64,000 nt of DNA, from positions 992,001-1,056,000 of the forward strand of contig WLWQ01000001.1 of assembly GCA_012103535.1 (NCBI GenBank). The letters run 5' to 3'. The notes under the pieces were generated by a model that was not told the DNA's origin, made no database searches, and was given only the letters and a program-made list of their open reading frames with translations. Made by a program: the position numbers and the translations under genes. This stretch comes from Pseudomonadales bacterium. GTDB lineage: Bacteria > Pseudomonadota > Gammaproteobacteria > Pseudomonadales > Pseudohongiellaceae. Positions 28,081 through 37,327 of the stretch are shown here, in pieces. How positions within the stretch are numbered: the first letter of the stretch is position 1; the number at the start of each line of letters is the position of its first letter.

Positions 28081-29322
28081 ATGACCAAATCATCAATGTC
28101 CCGGCGTCGTTTTTTACAGTCGACTGGCGCTGCAGCACTCTGGCTTCCAACTACAGTGAAAGGTTATACCGCAAGCGAAATTCAAGCGCTCTACGTCGAT
28201 GGCGAAATGCAGGAAGACGTGGAGAAATGGGAATTAGATACTCCCTGCCTATGTGTCGATCTGGATCTGTTGGAAGCAAACATTGCAACCATGGCATCCA
28301 CCGTAAACAGCAATGGCATCGCCAGCAGACCTCACGCCAAGACTCACAAGACTCCAGTCATTGCCCAGATGCAATTAGACACGGGTTCAGTTGGCATCTG
28401 TACCGCCAAGATTAGTGAAGCAGAGGCCATGTATCAGAATGGCATCGACGAAATTTTAATGACCACAACCAATGTCACGCCAACTAAAATTAGGCGGGCA
28501 ATGAATTTACGTCAGGCAAATTCCCGTTTCGTCCAGGCCACCGACTCAGCACAAAACGCACGCTTGTTATCAGAAGCGGCAGAGGCAATGGGAATTACCG
28601 CCGATGTTGTAGTCGATGTTGATCCCGGAGGTCATCGGACTGGCATTACTCCAGGCCAACCTGCCCTGGAATTAGCCCAATTGATCGATCAACTCCCTGC
28701 CCTAAATTTACGGGGACTACTCTGCTATGACGGTGGCTCTCAACACGTTAAGGGATTCGAAGAACGCAAGAATCAAACATTAGAACGCTTAGTTGGCGCC
28801 ACCGATACCTTTGATTTATTTAATCAAGCCGGTTTAAACACAGAAATATTCAGTGGCGGCGGCACCGGCACCTACAACATCGATCATGAAACCAGGGGAC
28901 TCACCGATATCCAGGTGGGAAGCTATGTGTTTATGGACGCGCAATACATCGACATCGGCGGCGAAACCGATAACGATGTCTATTCAGACTTTGGAGCTTC
29001 ATTAACAATTCTAACAACGGTACTTAACGATCAGTATGAAGGTCGTGTAACTACCGACGCCGGCGCCAAGGCTTGCACCATCAATCGACCCTGGGCCCGA
29101 GTAAAAGGTGAGACCGGCATGAGTTACTCCTCCGGTTCCGATGAATTCGGTACGCTGCGTTACGAAGACAATGCATCTCGCTCTTACAAAGTCGGCGACA
29201 AGATGGAGCTAATCGTTTCGCACTGTGATCCAGTAGTAAACCTCTATAACCAGATGTATGCCATTCGCGGCGATCGTGTCGAAGCAGTTTGGCAAATTGC
29301 CGCTCGGGGAATGTCCACTTAG
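28081..29322 (+). CDS. D-threonine aldolase-like (DSD1 family) PLP enzyme, Tat-exported
   Basis: This 413-residue enzyme has a Tat signal (S-R-R-R-F-L-Q-S at 7-14). The alanine-racemase-type barrel has PLP Lys87 in R-P-H-A-K-T-H-K, a G-G-G-T-G-T-Y glycine loop and the metal-binding S-H-C-D-P motif near the C-terminus. These mark the D-threonine aldolase/D-serine dehydratase group, which cleave or dehydrate D-hydroxyamino acids. A periplasmic location is unusual but seen in marine relatives. It is coherent with the D-amino-acid-related racemase and dipeptidase genes nearby. Confidence 0.88.
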   Translation: MTKSSMSRRRFLQSTGAAALWLPTTVKGYTASEIQALYVDGEMQEDVEKWELDTPCLCVDLDLLEANIATMASTVNSNGIASRPHAKTHKTPVIAQMQLDTGSVGICTAKISEAEAMYQNGIDEILMTTTNVTPTKIRRAMNLRQANSRFVQATDSAQNARLLSEAAEAMGITADVVVDVDPGGHRTGITPGQPALELAQLIDQLPALNLRGLLCYDGGSQHVKGFEERKNQTLERLVGATDTFDLFNQAGLNTEIFSGGGTGTYNIDHETRGLTDIQVGSYVFMDAQYIDIGGETDNDVYSDFGASLTILTTVLNDQYEGRVTTDAGAKACTINRPWARVKGETGMSYSSGSDEFGTLRYEDNASRSYKVGDKMELIVSHCDPVVNLYNQMYAIRGDRVEAVWQIAARGMST

Positions 29323-29392
29323 TCTTGAATTGTGGGAAATCCCAATTCTGAAATTGCTATTTCCATTCCTTTACATACTGGATAGCTGAACT

Positions 29393-29656
29393 ATGTTGTT
29401 TATTGGCACCTGGGTAGTGGCAGTTGTTTTCTGGTACTACATCTACCGAATAACAATCCGATACGGTTACAAAATTCCACTAATAGCCGCGCTAATTTGG
29501 TATGCCGCATTTGCTGCAAGAATGTTTTTGGGCTTTGGCGCAGCCTTGTTTGTTCCCACCCAGGCACTACTATCCTTTTTCCTGATTGTTTTGGACTACT
29601 ACAAAAGCAGCCAATCCAAACAAGCCGAAACAACCGATGAAGACATTACGGAGTAG
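29393..29656 (+). CDS. Small membrane protein, unknown
   Basis: This 87-residue protein has two or three hydrophobic helices (residues 3-20, 28-45 and 50-67) and a charged C-tail (Y-Y-K-S-S-Q-S-K-Q-A-E). No family is recognised. It lies 70 nt after the aldolase-like gene and 12 nt before an acetyltransferase gene, probably cotranscribed with the latter. Confidence 0.6.
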   Translation: MLFIGTWVVAVVFWYYIYRITIRYGYKIPLIAALIWYAAFAARMFLGFGAALFVPTQALLSFFLIVLDYYKSSQSKQAETTDEDITE

Positions 29657-29668
29657 CATTTAGTAGTA

Positions 29669-30103
29669 ATGGAAGTAAAGCTGGTAGAAAACGACGAAGA
29701 TCTAATCCGCATTGCACCGGTATTGTTGGAACTGCGAACTCACTTCAAAGATGAAGCCGAACTGATCGCACAAATCAAACAGCAGCAACAATACGGCTAT
29801 AACATTGCTTATGTGGAGTCTGATGGCGACATTCTCTGTATCGCCGGTTTTGTCATCGACCTCAAATTAGCCTGGGGAAAACATATCTATGTAGATGATC
29901 TGGTGACCACCTCAAAGAAAAGATCAAGCGGAGCTGGGAAAACAATCATGGATTGGCTTAAACAACACTGTCGAGATAACAAATGCACTCAATTACATCT
30001 CGACTCTGGGGTGCAACGCTTCGCGGCACATAAGTTTTACCTCCGAGAAGGCTTTATCATAAGTAGCCACCATTTTTCTATTAACGACATCGATGATTAT
30101 TAG
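29669..30103 (+). CDS. GNAT family N-acetyltransferase
   Basis: This is a 144-residue single GNAT domain: beta4 strand with H-I-Y-V-D-D-L-V-T, an acetyl-CoA loop K-K-R-S-S-G-A-G-K in place of Q/RxxGxG/A, and the C-terminal H-K-F-Y-L-R-E-G-F typical of the fold. Acceptor unknown. It ends 11 nt inside the next gene, which is also a GNAT enzyme, so the two are translated together. Confidence 0.85.
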   Translation: MEVKLVENDEDLIRIAPVLLELRTHFKDEAELIAQIKQQQQYGYNIAYVESDGDILCIAGFVIDLKLAWGKHIYVDDLVTTSKKRSSGAGKTIMDWLKQHCRDNKCTQLHLDSGVQRFAAHKFYLREGFIISSHHFSINDIDDY

Positions 30104-30596
30104 GAAAGAACAACCGCAGGATATCCAACAGATTTATTCTCATAATGCAGCCGCATTTCCAAGTGAGGACGAAGCACAGCTAATCAATAGCTTACGTGAA
30201 ACAGCAACTCCATTTATCTCCTTGGTCGCAGCAGAGGAAAAGGAGATTAAAGGCCACATTCTTTTCACGCCAGTTACCTTGAACGCCGCGCCTGAATTAA
30301 CTTTACTCGGTTTAGCTCCCATGGCAGTGAGCCCAGATCATCAAAACCAGGGAATAGGATCGCAGTTGGTGCAGGCTGGTCTCGCCGCATGTCGCCTTCA
30401 TAATGCCGAAGCCATTGTGGTTTTAGGACATCCTGAATTCTACCCACGCTTTGGCTTTTCACCCTCTGTCAATTTTGGAATCAAATCAGAATACGATGTT
30501 GCGGATGAAGTCTTTATGATCCTGGAATTGAAAGCCGGGGCCTTAAAGGACAAACAAGGGATTATCTCTTTTCATCCGGCCTTTGCCGGGTTGTAA
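30093..30596 (+). CDS. GNAT family N-acetyltransferase, YhbS-like
   Basis: This 167-residue enzyme resembles E. coli YhbS: E-D-E-A-Q-L-I-N-S-L-R near residue 25, acetyl-CoA loop Q-N-Q-G-I-G-S-Q-L-V at about 86-95, and the characteristic V-V-L-G-H-P-E-F-Y-P-R-F-G-F block. The acceptor is unknown. It overlaps the preceding acetyltransferase by 11 nt. Confidence 0.88.
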   Translation: MIIRKEQPQDIQQIYSHNAAAFPSEDEAQLINSLRETATPFISLVAAEEKEIKGHILFTPVTLNAAPELTLLGLAPMAVSPDHQNQGIGSQLVQAGLAACRLHNAEAIVVLGHPEFYPRFGFSPSVNFGIKSEYDVADEVFMILELKAGALKDKQGIISFHPAFAGL

Positions 30597-30694
30597 ATGA
30601 TTGTTGTGCTTTAGGAAAAGCTGACTTAAAGTGCAGAAAAGCCGCTTTATGAACAGTGGCAAGATGCAAATAAAAATAAAAAGGTAGGCAGCAA

Positions 30695-32263
30695 GTGATT
30701 TTTGAGAATAGCCATCCCGATGTAACAGTTCCCAATCAAGATTTAACCAGCGTCGTGCTCGCAAGAGTTGACGAACTGGGAGACAAACCGGCTCTTATCG
30801 ATGGACCCAGCGGCAGAGCACTTAGCTACTCCCAACTCAGAACGCAGATTAATCATCTAGCCGCCGGATTACATCAGCGAGGCTTTAAAAAAGGTGATGT
30901 GTGCGCGGTGTTCTGCCCGAATATCCCTGAGTACGCCACAATTTTCCTCGGTGTTGCCGCCGTCGGAGGAATAAACACCACGGTTAATTCGCTCTACTCA
31001 ACCAATGATCTGATTCATCAGTTCAATGATTCTGGCGCAAAAATTCTAATTACGATTCCACAATTTATGGATCGCGCCGCACCCGCCGCAGCAGAATGTG
31101 GCATAGAAGAAATATTCGTCCTGGGTGAAGCTGAAGGTGCGACACCTTTCGCGGAACTGTTAAGCAATGACGGCGATGCCCCTGCAGTAGAAATCGATCC
31201 AAAGGTTGATTTAGTAGCGCTGCCCTATTCCAGCGGCACCACCGGATTATCCAAAGGGGTCATGCTTACCCATGAAAACCTGACTTCAAACATGGTGCTA
31301 ACTGCATCGATCAATACTCTGGTCGATGACGATGTATTAGTCGGCGTACTTCCCTTCTTCCATATCTACGGCATGGTTTTGATTCTAAATCTGGCTGTTT
31401 ATCGTGGTGTTACTTTGGTCACCATGCCTCGTTTCGATCTGGAGCAGTTTTTGCAACTCGTTCAGGATTATAAGATCAGCTGCATTAACCTGGTACCACC
31501 TTTGGTATTGGCTCTCGCTAAGCACCCAATGGTTGACGAATACGACACCTCCAGCCTCAGACTGATTAGTTCCGGCGCCGCGCCGCTGGGTGCAGAATTG
31601 GAAGCCGCCTGTGCGAAAAGATTGGGCTGCCAAATCTATCAGGGCTACGGCCTGACAGAAGTTGCCGGCGCCTGCCATGTAAACACGATTCCAGTGCCTG
31701 AAGACAAAACCGGTTCGGTTGGTCGCGTCGTACCCAACACATTCTCCAAAATTATCGACACCGAAACCGGCGCAGATCTTGGTGTTAACGAAAACGGTGA
31801 AGTCTTGATTAAAGGCCAACATGTCATGGTTGGCTATTTGAACAACGACGAGGCCACCAAGGGCTGTGTCGACGAAGACGGCTGGTTTCATTCCGGTGAT
31901 ATTGGTTATGCCGATGAAGATGGCTATTTTTTCATCGTGGATCGCGTTAAAGAACTAATTAAGTACAAAGGTTATCAGGTGGCACCAGCCGCACTGGAAG
32001 CATTGTTGGTCAGTCATGCTGCCATCGCCGATGCCGCCGTGATTCCCAGCCCGGACGAAGAAGCAGGCGAAATTCCTAAAGCATTTGTTGTGTTGAAAGA
32101 AAAAATTTCAGCGGAAGACATCATGAGATTCGTTGCCGAGCAAGTTGCGCCCCATAAAAAAATTCGCAAGCTTGAAATCGTCGATGAAATTCCCAAGTCC
32201 GCTTCGGGGAAAATTTTGAGACGGGTCCTGGTGGAACAGGAAAGAGCCAGCCTCCAGGCATAA
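30695..32263 (+). CDS. AMP-binding acyl-CoA synthetase (4-coumarate-CoA ligase-like)
   Basis: This 522-residue ANL-family ligase activates a carboxylic acid as acyl-AMP and transfers it to CoA. Motifs: P-loop Y-S-S-G-T-T-G-L-S-K-G-V near residue 178, Y-Q-G-Y-G-L-T-E at about 313, the hinge G-W-F-H-S-G-D-I-G-Y and V-D-R-V-K-E-L-I-K-Y-K-G-Y-Q-V, and the catalytic Lys in P-K-S-A-S-G-K-I-L-R-R. Substrate specificity (medium-chain or aromatic acid) cannot be fixed. The start is GTG 30695. The gene is followed after 15 nt by the AraC-type regulator. Confidence 0.92.
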   Translation: MIFENSHPDVTVPNQDLTSVVLARVDELGDKPALIDGPSGRALSYSQLRTQINHLAAGLHQRGFKKGDVCAVFCPNIPEYATIFLGVAAVGGINTTVNSLYSTNDLIHQFNDSGAKILITIPQFMDRAAPAAAECGIEEIFVLGEAEGATPFAELLSNDGDAPAVEIDPKVDLVALPYSSGTTGLSKGVMLTHENLTSNMVLTASINTLVDDDVLVGVLPFFHIYGMVLILNLAVYRGVTLVTMPRFDLEQFLQLVQDYKISCINLVPPLVLALAKHPMVDEYDTSSLRLISSGAAPLGAELEAACAKRLGCQIYQGYGLTEVAGACHVNTIPVPEDKTGSVGRVVPNTFSKIIDTETGADLGVNENGEVLIKGQHVMVGYLNNDEATKGCVDEDGWFHSGDIGYADEDGYFFIVDRVKELIKYKGYQVAPAALEALLVSHAAIADAAVIPSPDEEAGEIPKAFVVLKEKISAEDIMRFVAEQVAPHKKIRKLEIVDEIPKSASGKILRRVLVEQERASLQA

Positions 32264-32278
32264 CGGTTATCTCGCGCT

Positions 32279-33108
32279 ATGATTTTTGAAACCCACACAC
32301 CGGATGGGCCAATCGCACCATTCATTGAATCCCTGATTCATTTTAAGCACTTCGTGCCCGACCACTCGATCGAGCGAATCGTACCTACCGGACACATCTA
32401 TATTCTCTTCGAACTGGACGGCCAAGTTCGTAATACATTCGATGCTGAAGACTTAAAACCCGATGCCGAATTCACTCGGGTTTGGATTTCCGGTATGCAT
32501 CGAAATTATATTTCCATTTCCGCCCATGAAGATTCGGAAATGTTTGTACTACAGTTCAAACCTTTTGGCAGCTACCCTTTCACTCATATACCCTGCGAAG
32601 AACTCAATGGAAAAATTCAGACCATCGAAGGCGAATTAGGCACTGAATTGTTGGAATTGCGGGAAGCTATGTTGATCACGGAAACTTCTGCAGAAAAATT
32701 TGAACTGATGGAAAAATGGTTGCTACAACGCTTCGACGAAGCCAAAGCACCACCGCCGGAACTGGTAGAATTTATGCAACGTCTGCAGCAACAACCAGTA
32801 GCAAATTTGAATCAATTGATCGAATCCTATCCTGCAACGCAAAAGAATCTCATCGACCAATTTAAAAAGTATGTAGGACTAACCCCAAATACTATCAGCG
32901 CATACTGCGCTTTAACGATCTTTTACAACGCATCAATCAGAAAGAAGATGTATGCTGGTCCAATATTGCTCATGATTGTGGTTACTCCGATCAACCGCAC
33001 TTCATTAAAGAATTTAAACATTTTTCTGGTTTTAATCCCTGCGAATTTATTTCTATGGATTTCAATCAGGAGGATCCGAACTTTTTTCCTTTAGATAGAG
33101 AGAAGTAG
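32279..33108 (+). pseudogene. AraC-family regulator split by a -1 frame change
   Basis: Residues 1-204 (from ATG 32279) match an AraC-type N-terminal sensor domain (R-I-V-P-T-G-H-I-Y-I-L-F, typical of DUF6597 regulators) and run into the HTH linker K-K-Y-V-G-L-T-P. From 32890 the continuing HTH (Y-Y-Q-R-I-L-R-F-N-D, then C-G-Y-S-D-Q-P-H-F-I-K-E-F-K) is in the -1 frame and ends at TAG 33106-33108. Joined, the product is 276 residues, the normal family length. In frame zero the protein ends at 33094 with a non-HTH tail. The junction is the slippery-type heptamer C CCA AAT (32884-32890) followed after six bases by a short GC hairpin. It may be a mutation, a sequencing error in an A run, or programmed frameshifting. 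Confidence 0.8.
32884..32911 (+). other. Candidate -1 frameshift site in AraC gene
   Basis: C CCA AAT (32884-32890) fits the X-XXY-YYZ pattern in the zero frame. A six-base spacer is followed by a stem AGCGC/GCGCT with a five-base loop (32897-32911). Slipping back one base continues into TAC TAT CAG, the in-register AraC HTH codons. The stem is short, so function is unproven. Confidence 0.4.
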
Positions 33109-33174
33109 TTAATTTTTTACAATCAATCCAGGAATGTGGTTGCTACTTTAAGAAAAAACTAAAGAGGTATTACT

Positions 33175-33576
33175 ATGGAAGCTGTTGGTGGAATAAATTG
33201 GTTGTCGGTCATTGTCGCTGCTGTCTCCAGTTTTTTGGTGGGGGGAATCTGGTATGGACTAGTATTCAGTCGCGCCTGGATGGAAGCATTTAATTTAACG
33301 GAAGAGGATCTGGCCAAACGTAATTTGCCCATGGTCTTCGGTGTTTCCTTGTTACTCGCCTTTATCGCCTCAGTTAATTTGGAGATGTTTATTGGCGCTG
33401 AAGCAACCCTTGCCTTTGGTACCTTTGCCGGCTTTGCCGCGGGATTAGGATGGGTGGCAACATTTCTAGGCATTATCTATCTGTTCGAAAAGCAATCCAT
33501 GAAAGCCTATTTGATTAATGCTGGATACTGTGTACTAGCCCTAACACTCATGGGTGCCATCCTCGGCGCCTGGTAA
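33175..33576 (+). CDS. DUF1761 membrane protein
   Basis: This 133-residue protein has four transmembrane helices. It matches DUF1761: an N-terminal N-W-L-S-V-I-V-A-A-V-S-S-F-L-V-G-G-I-W-Y-G helix and the F-S-R-A-W-M-E loop. Function is unknown. A second DUF1761-type protein is encoded at 38299-38685. AAGAGG precedes ATG 33175. Confidence 0.8.
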   Translation: MEAVGGINWLSVIVAAVSSFLVGGIWYGLVFSRAWMEAFNLTEEDLAKRNLPMVFGVSLLLAFIASVNLEMFIGAEATLAFGTFAGFAAGLGWVATFLGIIYLFEKQSMKAYLINAGYCVLALTLMGAILGAW

Positions 33577-33603
33577 TCCTCCCTATTTAGTTCCAATCCC
33601 CGC

Positions 33604-33609
33604 TATAAT
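33604..33609 (+). promoter_or_regulatory. Possible -10 element upstream of rimO
   Basis: TATAAT lies 90 nt before the rimO start, in the gap after the DUF1761 gene. The -35 region is not convincing, so this is a weak promoter call. Confidence 0.3.
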
Positions 33610-33698
33610 CGCGACCCAAACTCGCAGGCGGGGATTTATCCTCCCATTTCGCTATTTAAGTTACTGGCTGTTTTCTTTAGGTCTAACTGTATTTAACC

Positions 33699-35027
33699 AT
33701 GTCCACTAAATCATCAGAGAAAAAAGTAGGCTTTGTCTCCCTCGGGTGCCCAAAGGCCCTGGTGGATTCGGAGCGCATACTTACGCAATTAAGAATGGAT
33801 GGCTATGCCATCGTTCCCAGCTACGACGATGCTGATATCGTGGTGGTTAACACCTGCGGTTTTATAGACAGCGCCAAAGAAGAGTCCTTACAGGCAATTG
33901 GCGAAGCACTCGATGAAAACGGCAAGGTGATTGTTACCGGTTGTCTTGGCAAGCAAGCCGATTTGATTACCAGCACCCACCCAAAAGTACTTGGAGTAAC
34001 CGGCCCGCAAGCCTATGAAGAAGTCGTATCACAGGTGCACGCTTTCGTCCCGCCACCAGAAGTAGAACACGACCCCTATACCGATCTGGTACCGCCTCAA
34101 GGCATCAAGCTTACTCCTCGACACTATGCCTATTTAAAAATTTCCGAAGGATGCAATCATCGCTGCAGCTTTTGCATTATTCCTTCCATGCGCGGGAATT
34201 TGGTCAGCAGACCGATAGGTGATGTGTTAGACGAAGCCGAGCGATTAGTTAACGCTGGCGTTAAAGAGCTCCTGGTTATTTCTCAAGATACCAGTGCCTA
34301 TGGCGTAGACACGAAGTATCAAACTGGTTTCTGGCAAGGCCGGCCAGTTAAAGCAAACATGCAGGGACTCTGTGAAGCACTTGGCGATCTAGGTGTATGG
34401 ATTCGCTTGCATTATGTCTATCCCTACCCTCACGTGGATAAAATCATACCCTTAATGGCAGAAGGTAAAATTCTTCCTTACCTGGATATTCCTTTCCAAC
34501 ATGCCAGTCTCGACATTCTAAAAGCCATGCGTCGCCCTGCTGCTACCGAAAAGACTTTAAAGCGCATCCAACAATGGCGCCATGAACTTCCCCACTTAAG
34601 CATTCGCAGCACTTTCATCGTTGGCTTTCCAGGTGAAACCGACAAAGATTTTGAAGAGTTATTAGAATTTTTACAGGAAGCAAAACTCGACAGAGTCGGC
34701 TGCTTTCAATACTCACCGGTGGAAGGCGCAAAGGCCAATAAATTACCCGACCCTGTAGCGGACGAACTAAAAGAAGAGCGCTGGAATCGATTCATGGAAG
34801 TTCAGCAGCAAATTTCCACCGCACGCCTGGCAGAAAAAGTAGGAACCACCGTTCAGGTTATTGTCGATGAGGTAAACGAAGAAGGCATTGTTGGCCGTTC
34901 AACCGCTGACGCACCGGAGATCGATGGCCTGGTTTATATAGACACAGATCAGCAATTAGATCCCGGCGATATTGTCACCGTCACTGTTACAGAAGCGGAC
35001 GCCTACGATTTGTTTGGCACTATCTAG
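33699..35027 (+). CDS. rimO: Ribosomal protein S12 methylthiotransferase RimO
   Basis: This is a 442-residue radical SAM enzyme that methylthiolates Asp88 of ribosomal protein S12 in the cytoplasm. The N-terminal MTTase domain has the three cluster cysteines Cys17 (L-G-C-P-K), Cys53 (N-T-C-G-F) and Cys82 (T-G-C-L-G). The radical SAM motif is C-N-H-R-C-S-F-C (Cys152, 156, 159). The C-terminal 65 residues form the TRAM domain ([10 protein letters not shown]). Length and motifs match RimO rather than MiaB. It is monocistronic, with a terminator immediately beyond that serves the opposite-strand fasciclin gene. Confidence 0.97.
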   Translation: MSTKSSEKKVGFVSLGCPKALVDSERILTQLRMDGYAIVPSYDDADIVVVNTCGFIDSAKEESLQAIGEALDENGKVIVTGCLGKQADLITSTHPKVLGVTGPQAYEEVVSQVHAFVPPPEVEHDPYTDLVPPQGIKLTPRHYAYLKISEGCNHRCSFCIIPSMRGNLVSRPIGDVLDEAERLVNAGVKELLVISQDTSAYGVDTKYQTGFWQGRPVKANMQGLCEALGDLGVWIRLHYVYPYPHVDKIIPLMAEGKILPYLDIPFQHASLDILKAMRRPAATEKTLKRIQQWRHELPHLSIRSTFIVGFPGETDKDFEELLEFLQEAKLDRVGCFQYSPVEGAKANKLPDPVADELKEERWNRFMEVQQQISTARLAEKVGTTVQVIVDEVNEEGIVGRSTADAPEIDGLVYIDTDQQLDPGDIVTVTVTEADAYDLFGTI

Positions 35028-35030
35028 TAA

Positions 35031-35060
35031 GCAAAAAAAAGGCTGGCGGGGCGCCAGCCT
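35031..35060 (-). terminator. Rho-independent terminator
   Basis: On the minus strand AGGCTGGC / GCCAGCCT closes a GC-rich loop and is followed by eight T. It lies 25 nt past the fasciclin gene stop (35085) and close to the rimO stop. Confidence 0.88.
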
Positions 35061-35084
35061 AACTATCAATCTTCTGAGTTAGAC

Positions 35085-35570
35085 TCAGTTAGGGAGAACA
35101 ACTTGATCGATAATGTGAATAACACCGTTATCGGTTTCGATATCTGCCGCCACAACATTGGCGTTGTCTACTTTTACGCCGTCAGTCGCATCGACTGATA
35201 ATTCAGAACCTTGCACACTGGCAACTTCGGCAGTCTTTCCAGCGATGTCGGAAGACATGATTTTGCCAGACACTACGTGATAAGTAAGAACCGCAACCAG
35301 TTGATCTTTGTTCTCAGGCTTCAGTAAATTTTCTACTGTGCCCGCTGGTAAAGCAGCGAATGCTTCATCGGTTGGGGCGAATACTGTGAATGGGCCTTCG
35401 CCTTTCAAAACATCTACCAATCCAGCAGCCTGCACTGCAGCAACCAGAGTATTAAATTGTCCAGCAGCCACAGCAGTGTCGACAATGTCTTGTGCTTTAG
35501 CTGGAACAGTTGCGAACGCCAATGGCAGTAGCGCACAGATCGCAAGAGAAACTCTTCTAAGGTAATTCAT
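35085..35570 (-). CDS. Exported fasciclin-domain protein
   Basis: This 161-residue protein has a signal peptide (cleavage near AKAQ) and a single FAS1 domain: [12 protein letters not shown], the H1 motif [14 protein letters not shown], the Y-H-V-V-S-G region and the H2 motif [13 protein letters not shown]. Such domains mediate surface or matrix adhesion. ATG 35570 follows AGGAGCG; the seven-residue upstream extension is unlikely. Confidence 0.92.
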   Translation of the reverse strand: MNYLRRVSLAICALLPLAFATVPAKAQDIVDTAVAAGQFNTLVAAVQAAGLVDVLKGEGPFTVFAPTDEAFAALPAGTVENLLKPENKDQLVAVLTYHVVSGKIMSSDIAGKTAEVASVQGSELSVDATDGVKVDNANVVAADIETDNGVIHIIDQVVLPN

Positions 35571-35748
35571 AAACTCGCTCCTAAAAAACAATAATAAAAA
35601 TTAATAAGCAATAGCGTTAATGATTACGGCCTATTTTGAGCAAACAGATCACAATATTTTTGAAAATATATTTCTTTAACTCAGGTGAACTAAACGGAAG
35701 AGACAAACGTAAATAGTTAGATAGAAAATAGGCAGCAGGAACACATTA

Positions 35749-36387
35749 ATGATTAGCAAGTACTCGAAAATATTGAGCATAATTTTTCTCGTTCTGAGTC
35801 AATCAGCCATGGCACTCGAAAAACCCGAATACCAAGTCCTCTATGAGGATGGCAGAATCGAATATCGACTGTATGAACCCTACGTCGTTGCGGAAACGAA
35901 AGTTGCTTTAGATAGAAGCTACAATCGAGCATCGAACCAGGGATTCAGGCGTCTCTTTCAATATATTACCGGCAACAATATTGCTGATGCTGATATTGAT
36001 ATGACGGCACCGGTGCAAATGGCGATGGCTACAGAAGGCGAAGAGATTGCAATGACTGCTCCTGTGCAAAATTCAGTAACAGATTACTATCTGCAAGTTG
36101 CCTTTATGTTACCGAGCAAATACACCTTAGAAAGCGCTCCGTCACCGCTGGATGAAAACGTTGGTCTTCGACAAATTCCAGGCAGACTTATGGCAGTGGT
36201 TCGATATTCAGGACGCTGGACTGAATCGAATCGTGAGAAATATGAAGTGCGGCTTCGGGAAGCAATTGAACAGAATGGTATTGAAATTCTTTCCGAAGCA
36301 GAATCGGCAGCCTACAATCCACCCTTCACACCACCGTTTATGCGTCGTAATGAGATAATGCTGGAAGTATCCACATTTCCTGAATAA
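35749..36387 (+). CDS. SOUL family heme-binding protein, exported
   Basis: This 212-residue protein has a signal peptide ending AMALE. The SOUL domain shows the Y-E-D-G-R-I-E-Y-R-L-Y start, F-R-R-L-F-Q-Y-I-T-G-N-N and two M-T-A-P-V-Q motifs. The family binds heme or porphyrins in other organisms. ATG 35749 has AGGA upstream. It lies 24 nt before an epimerase gene and could be cotranscribed with it. Confidence 0.9.
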   Translation: MISKYSKILSIIFLVLSQSAMALEKPEYQVLYEDGRIEYRLYEPYVVAETKVALDRSYNRASNQGFRRLFQYITGNNIADADIDMTAPVQMAMATEGEEIAMTAPVQNSVTDYYLQVAFMLPSKYTLESAPSPLDENVGLRQIPGRLMAVVRYSGRWTESNREKYEVRLREAIEQNGIEILSEAESAAYNPPFTPPFMRRNEIMLEVSTFPE

Positions 36388-36411
36388 AAATCGTAGAATC
36401 AAAGTAAAATA

Positions 36412-37326
36412 ATGGCTGAAGAACTTCAGCACAACATGAAAAACATTCTCATAACTGGTGCTACAGGAATGATTGGCAGTTCAATCGCTGCTGATTTAGA
36501 AAGCATTGGCTATCAAGTCTATCCTCTTGTTAGAAATTCTAGCGAAGGTTCTCACTACTACCTGCAAGAATCCGATTTCATCTACCTGGACCCAACAATT
36601 CCTCTACATGGGGTGATCAATCTTGCGGGTCAAAATATTTCTGATAAACGCTGGACAGAAAAAACCAAGCAACAGATTGTCGATAGTCGGGTCAAGTTAA
36701 CACGCACATTGAGCGAAGCAATTACGCAGCTACCCGCAAAACCAGAAGTGTTTTTATCCGCCTCCGCGATTGGGTATTACGGCACAGATCCTGATAAGAC
36801 TTTCGACGAATCGAGTCCAGCGGGAACAGATTTCTTGGCTAAATTATCTGTTGATTGGGAAGCGGCAACAAAACCTGCACAATCAGCAGGTATTCGAACA
36901 GTGTTACTTCGTTTCAGTCTAGTGCTTGATCCCGATGGTGGCGTTCTTAAAAACTTAGTGTTGCCAATGCGGCTCGCAAGTGTCGGCCCAATAGGAAGCG
37001 GAAAACAGACAATGAGTTGGATTGCTCTTAGCGATGCGCTAAGAATCTTATTGCGCTTGCTTGAGAATGAAAAATTCTCAGGCCCACTCAATGTTGTCTC
37101 TACTCAATCAGTCAGTAATCGTGAATTCGGCGAAGCGTTGGCAAAATCTCTTGGCAGCATAAGTCTGCCCCGTATTCCAAGTGCAATTGTTCGCTTGATG
37201 TTTGGAGAAATGGCTGATGCCGCGCTACTTCCAAGCGCAAATATTAAATCAACTCGAATGCAGGAACTCGATATTCAGCTTGAACATGAACAGATTTTAC
37301 CAGCGCTTGAAAGCATGTATCGTTAG
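36412..37326 (+). CDS. TIGR01777 family NAD(P)-dependent epimerase
   Basis: This 304-residue SDR-type protein has the Rossmann motif G-A-T-G-M-I-G near residue 16, the I-N-L-A-G-Q-N-I segment and the S-A-I-G-Y-Y-G catalytic region. It resembles E. coli YfcH (TIGR01777); the biological substrate is unknown. ATG 36412 gives MAEELQHNMKNIL, but the second ATG at 36436 would start nearer the Rossmann strand. No strong ribosome site separates them. Confidence 0.88.
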   Translation: MAEELQHNMKNILITGATGMIGSSIAADLESIGYQVYPLVRNSSEGSHYYLQESDFIYLDPTIPLHGVINLAGQNISDKRWTEKTKQQIVDSRVKLTRTLSEAITQLPAKPEVFLSASAIGYYGTDPDKTFDESSPAGTDFLAKLSVDWEAATKPAQSAGIRTVLLRFSLVLDPDGGVLKNLVLPMRLASVGPIGSGKQTMSWIALSDALRILLRLLENEKFSGPLNVVSTQSVSNREFGEALAKSLGSISLPRIPSAIVRLMFGEMADAALLPSANIKSTRMQELDIQLEHEQILPALESMYR

Positions 37327-37327
37327 G

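Noticed and set aside
36777-37091. Minus-strand 104-codon ORF inside the epimerase gene
   Set aside because: Antisense shadow of a conserved gene with no family match.
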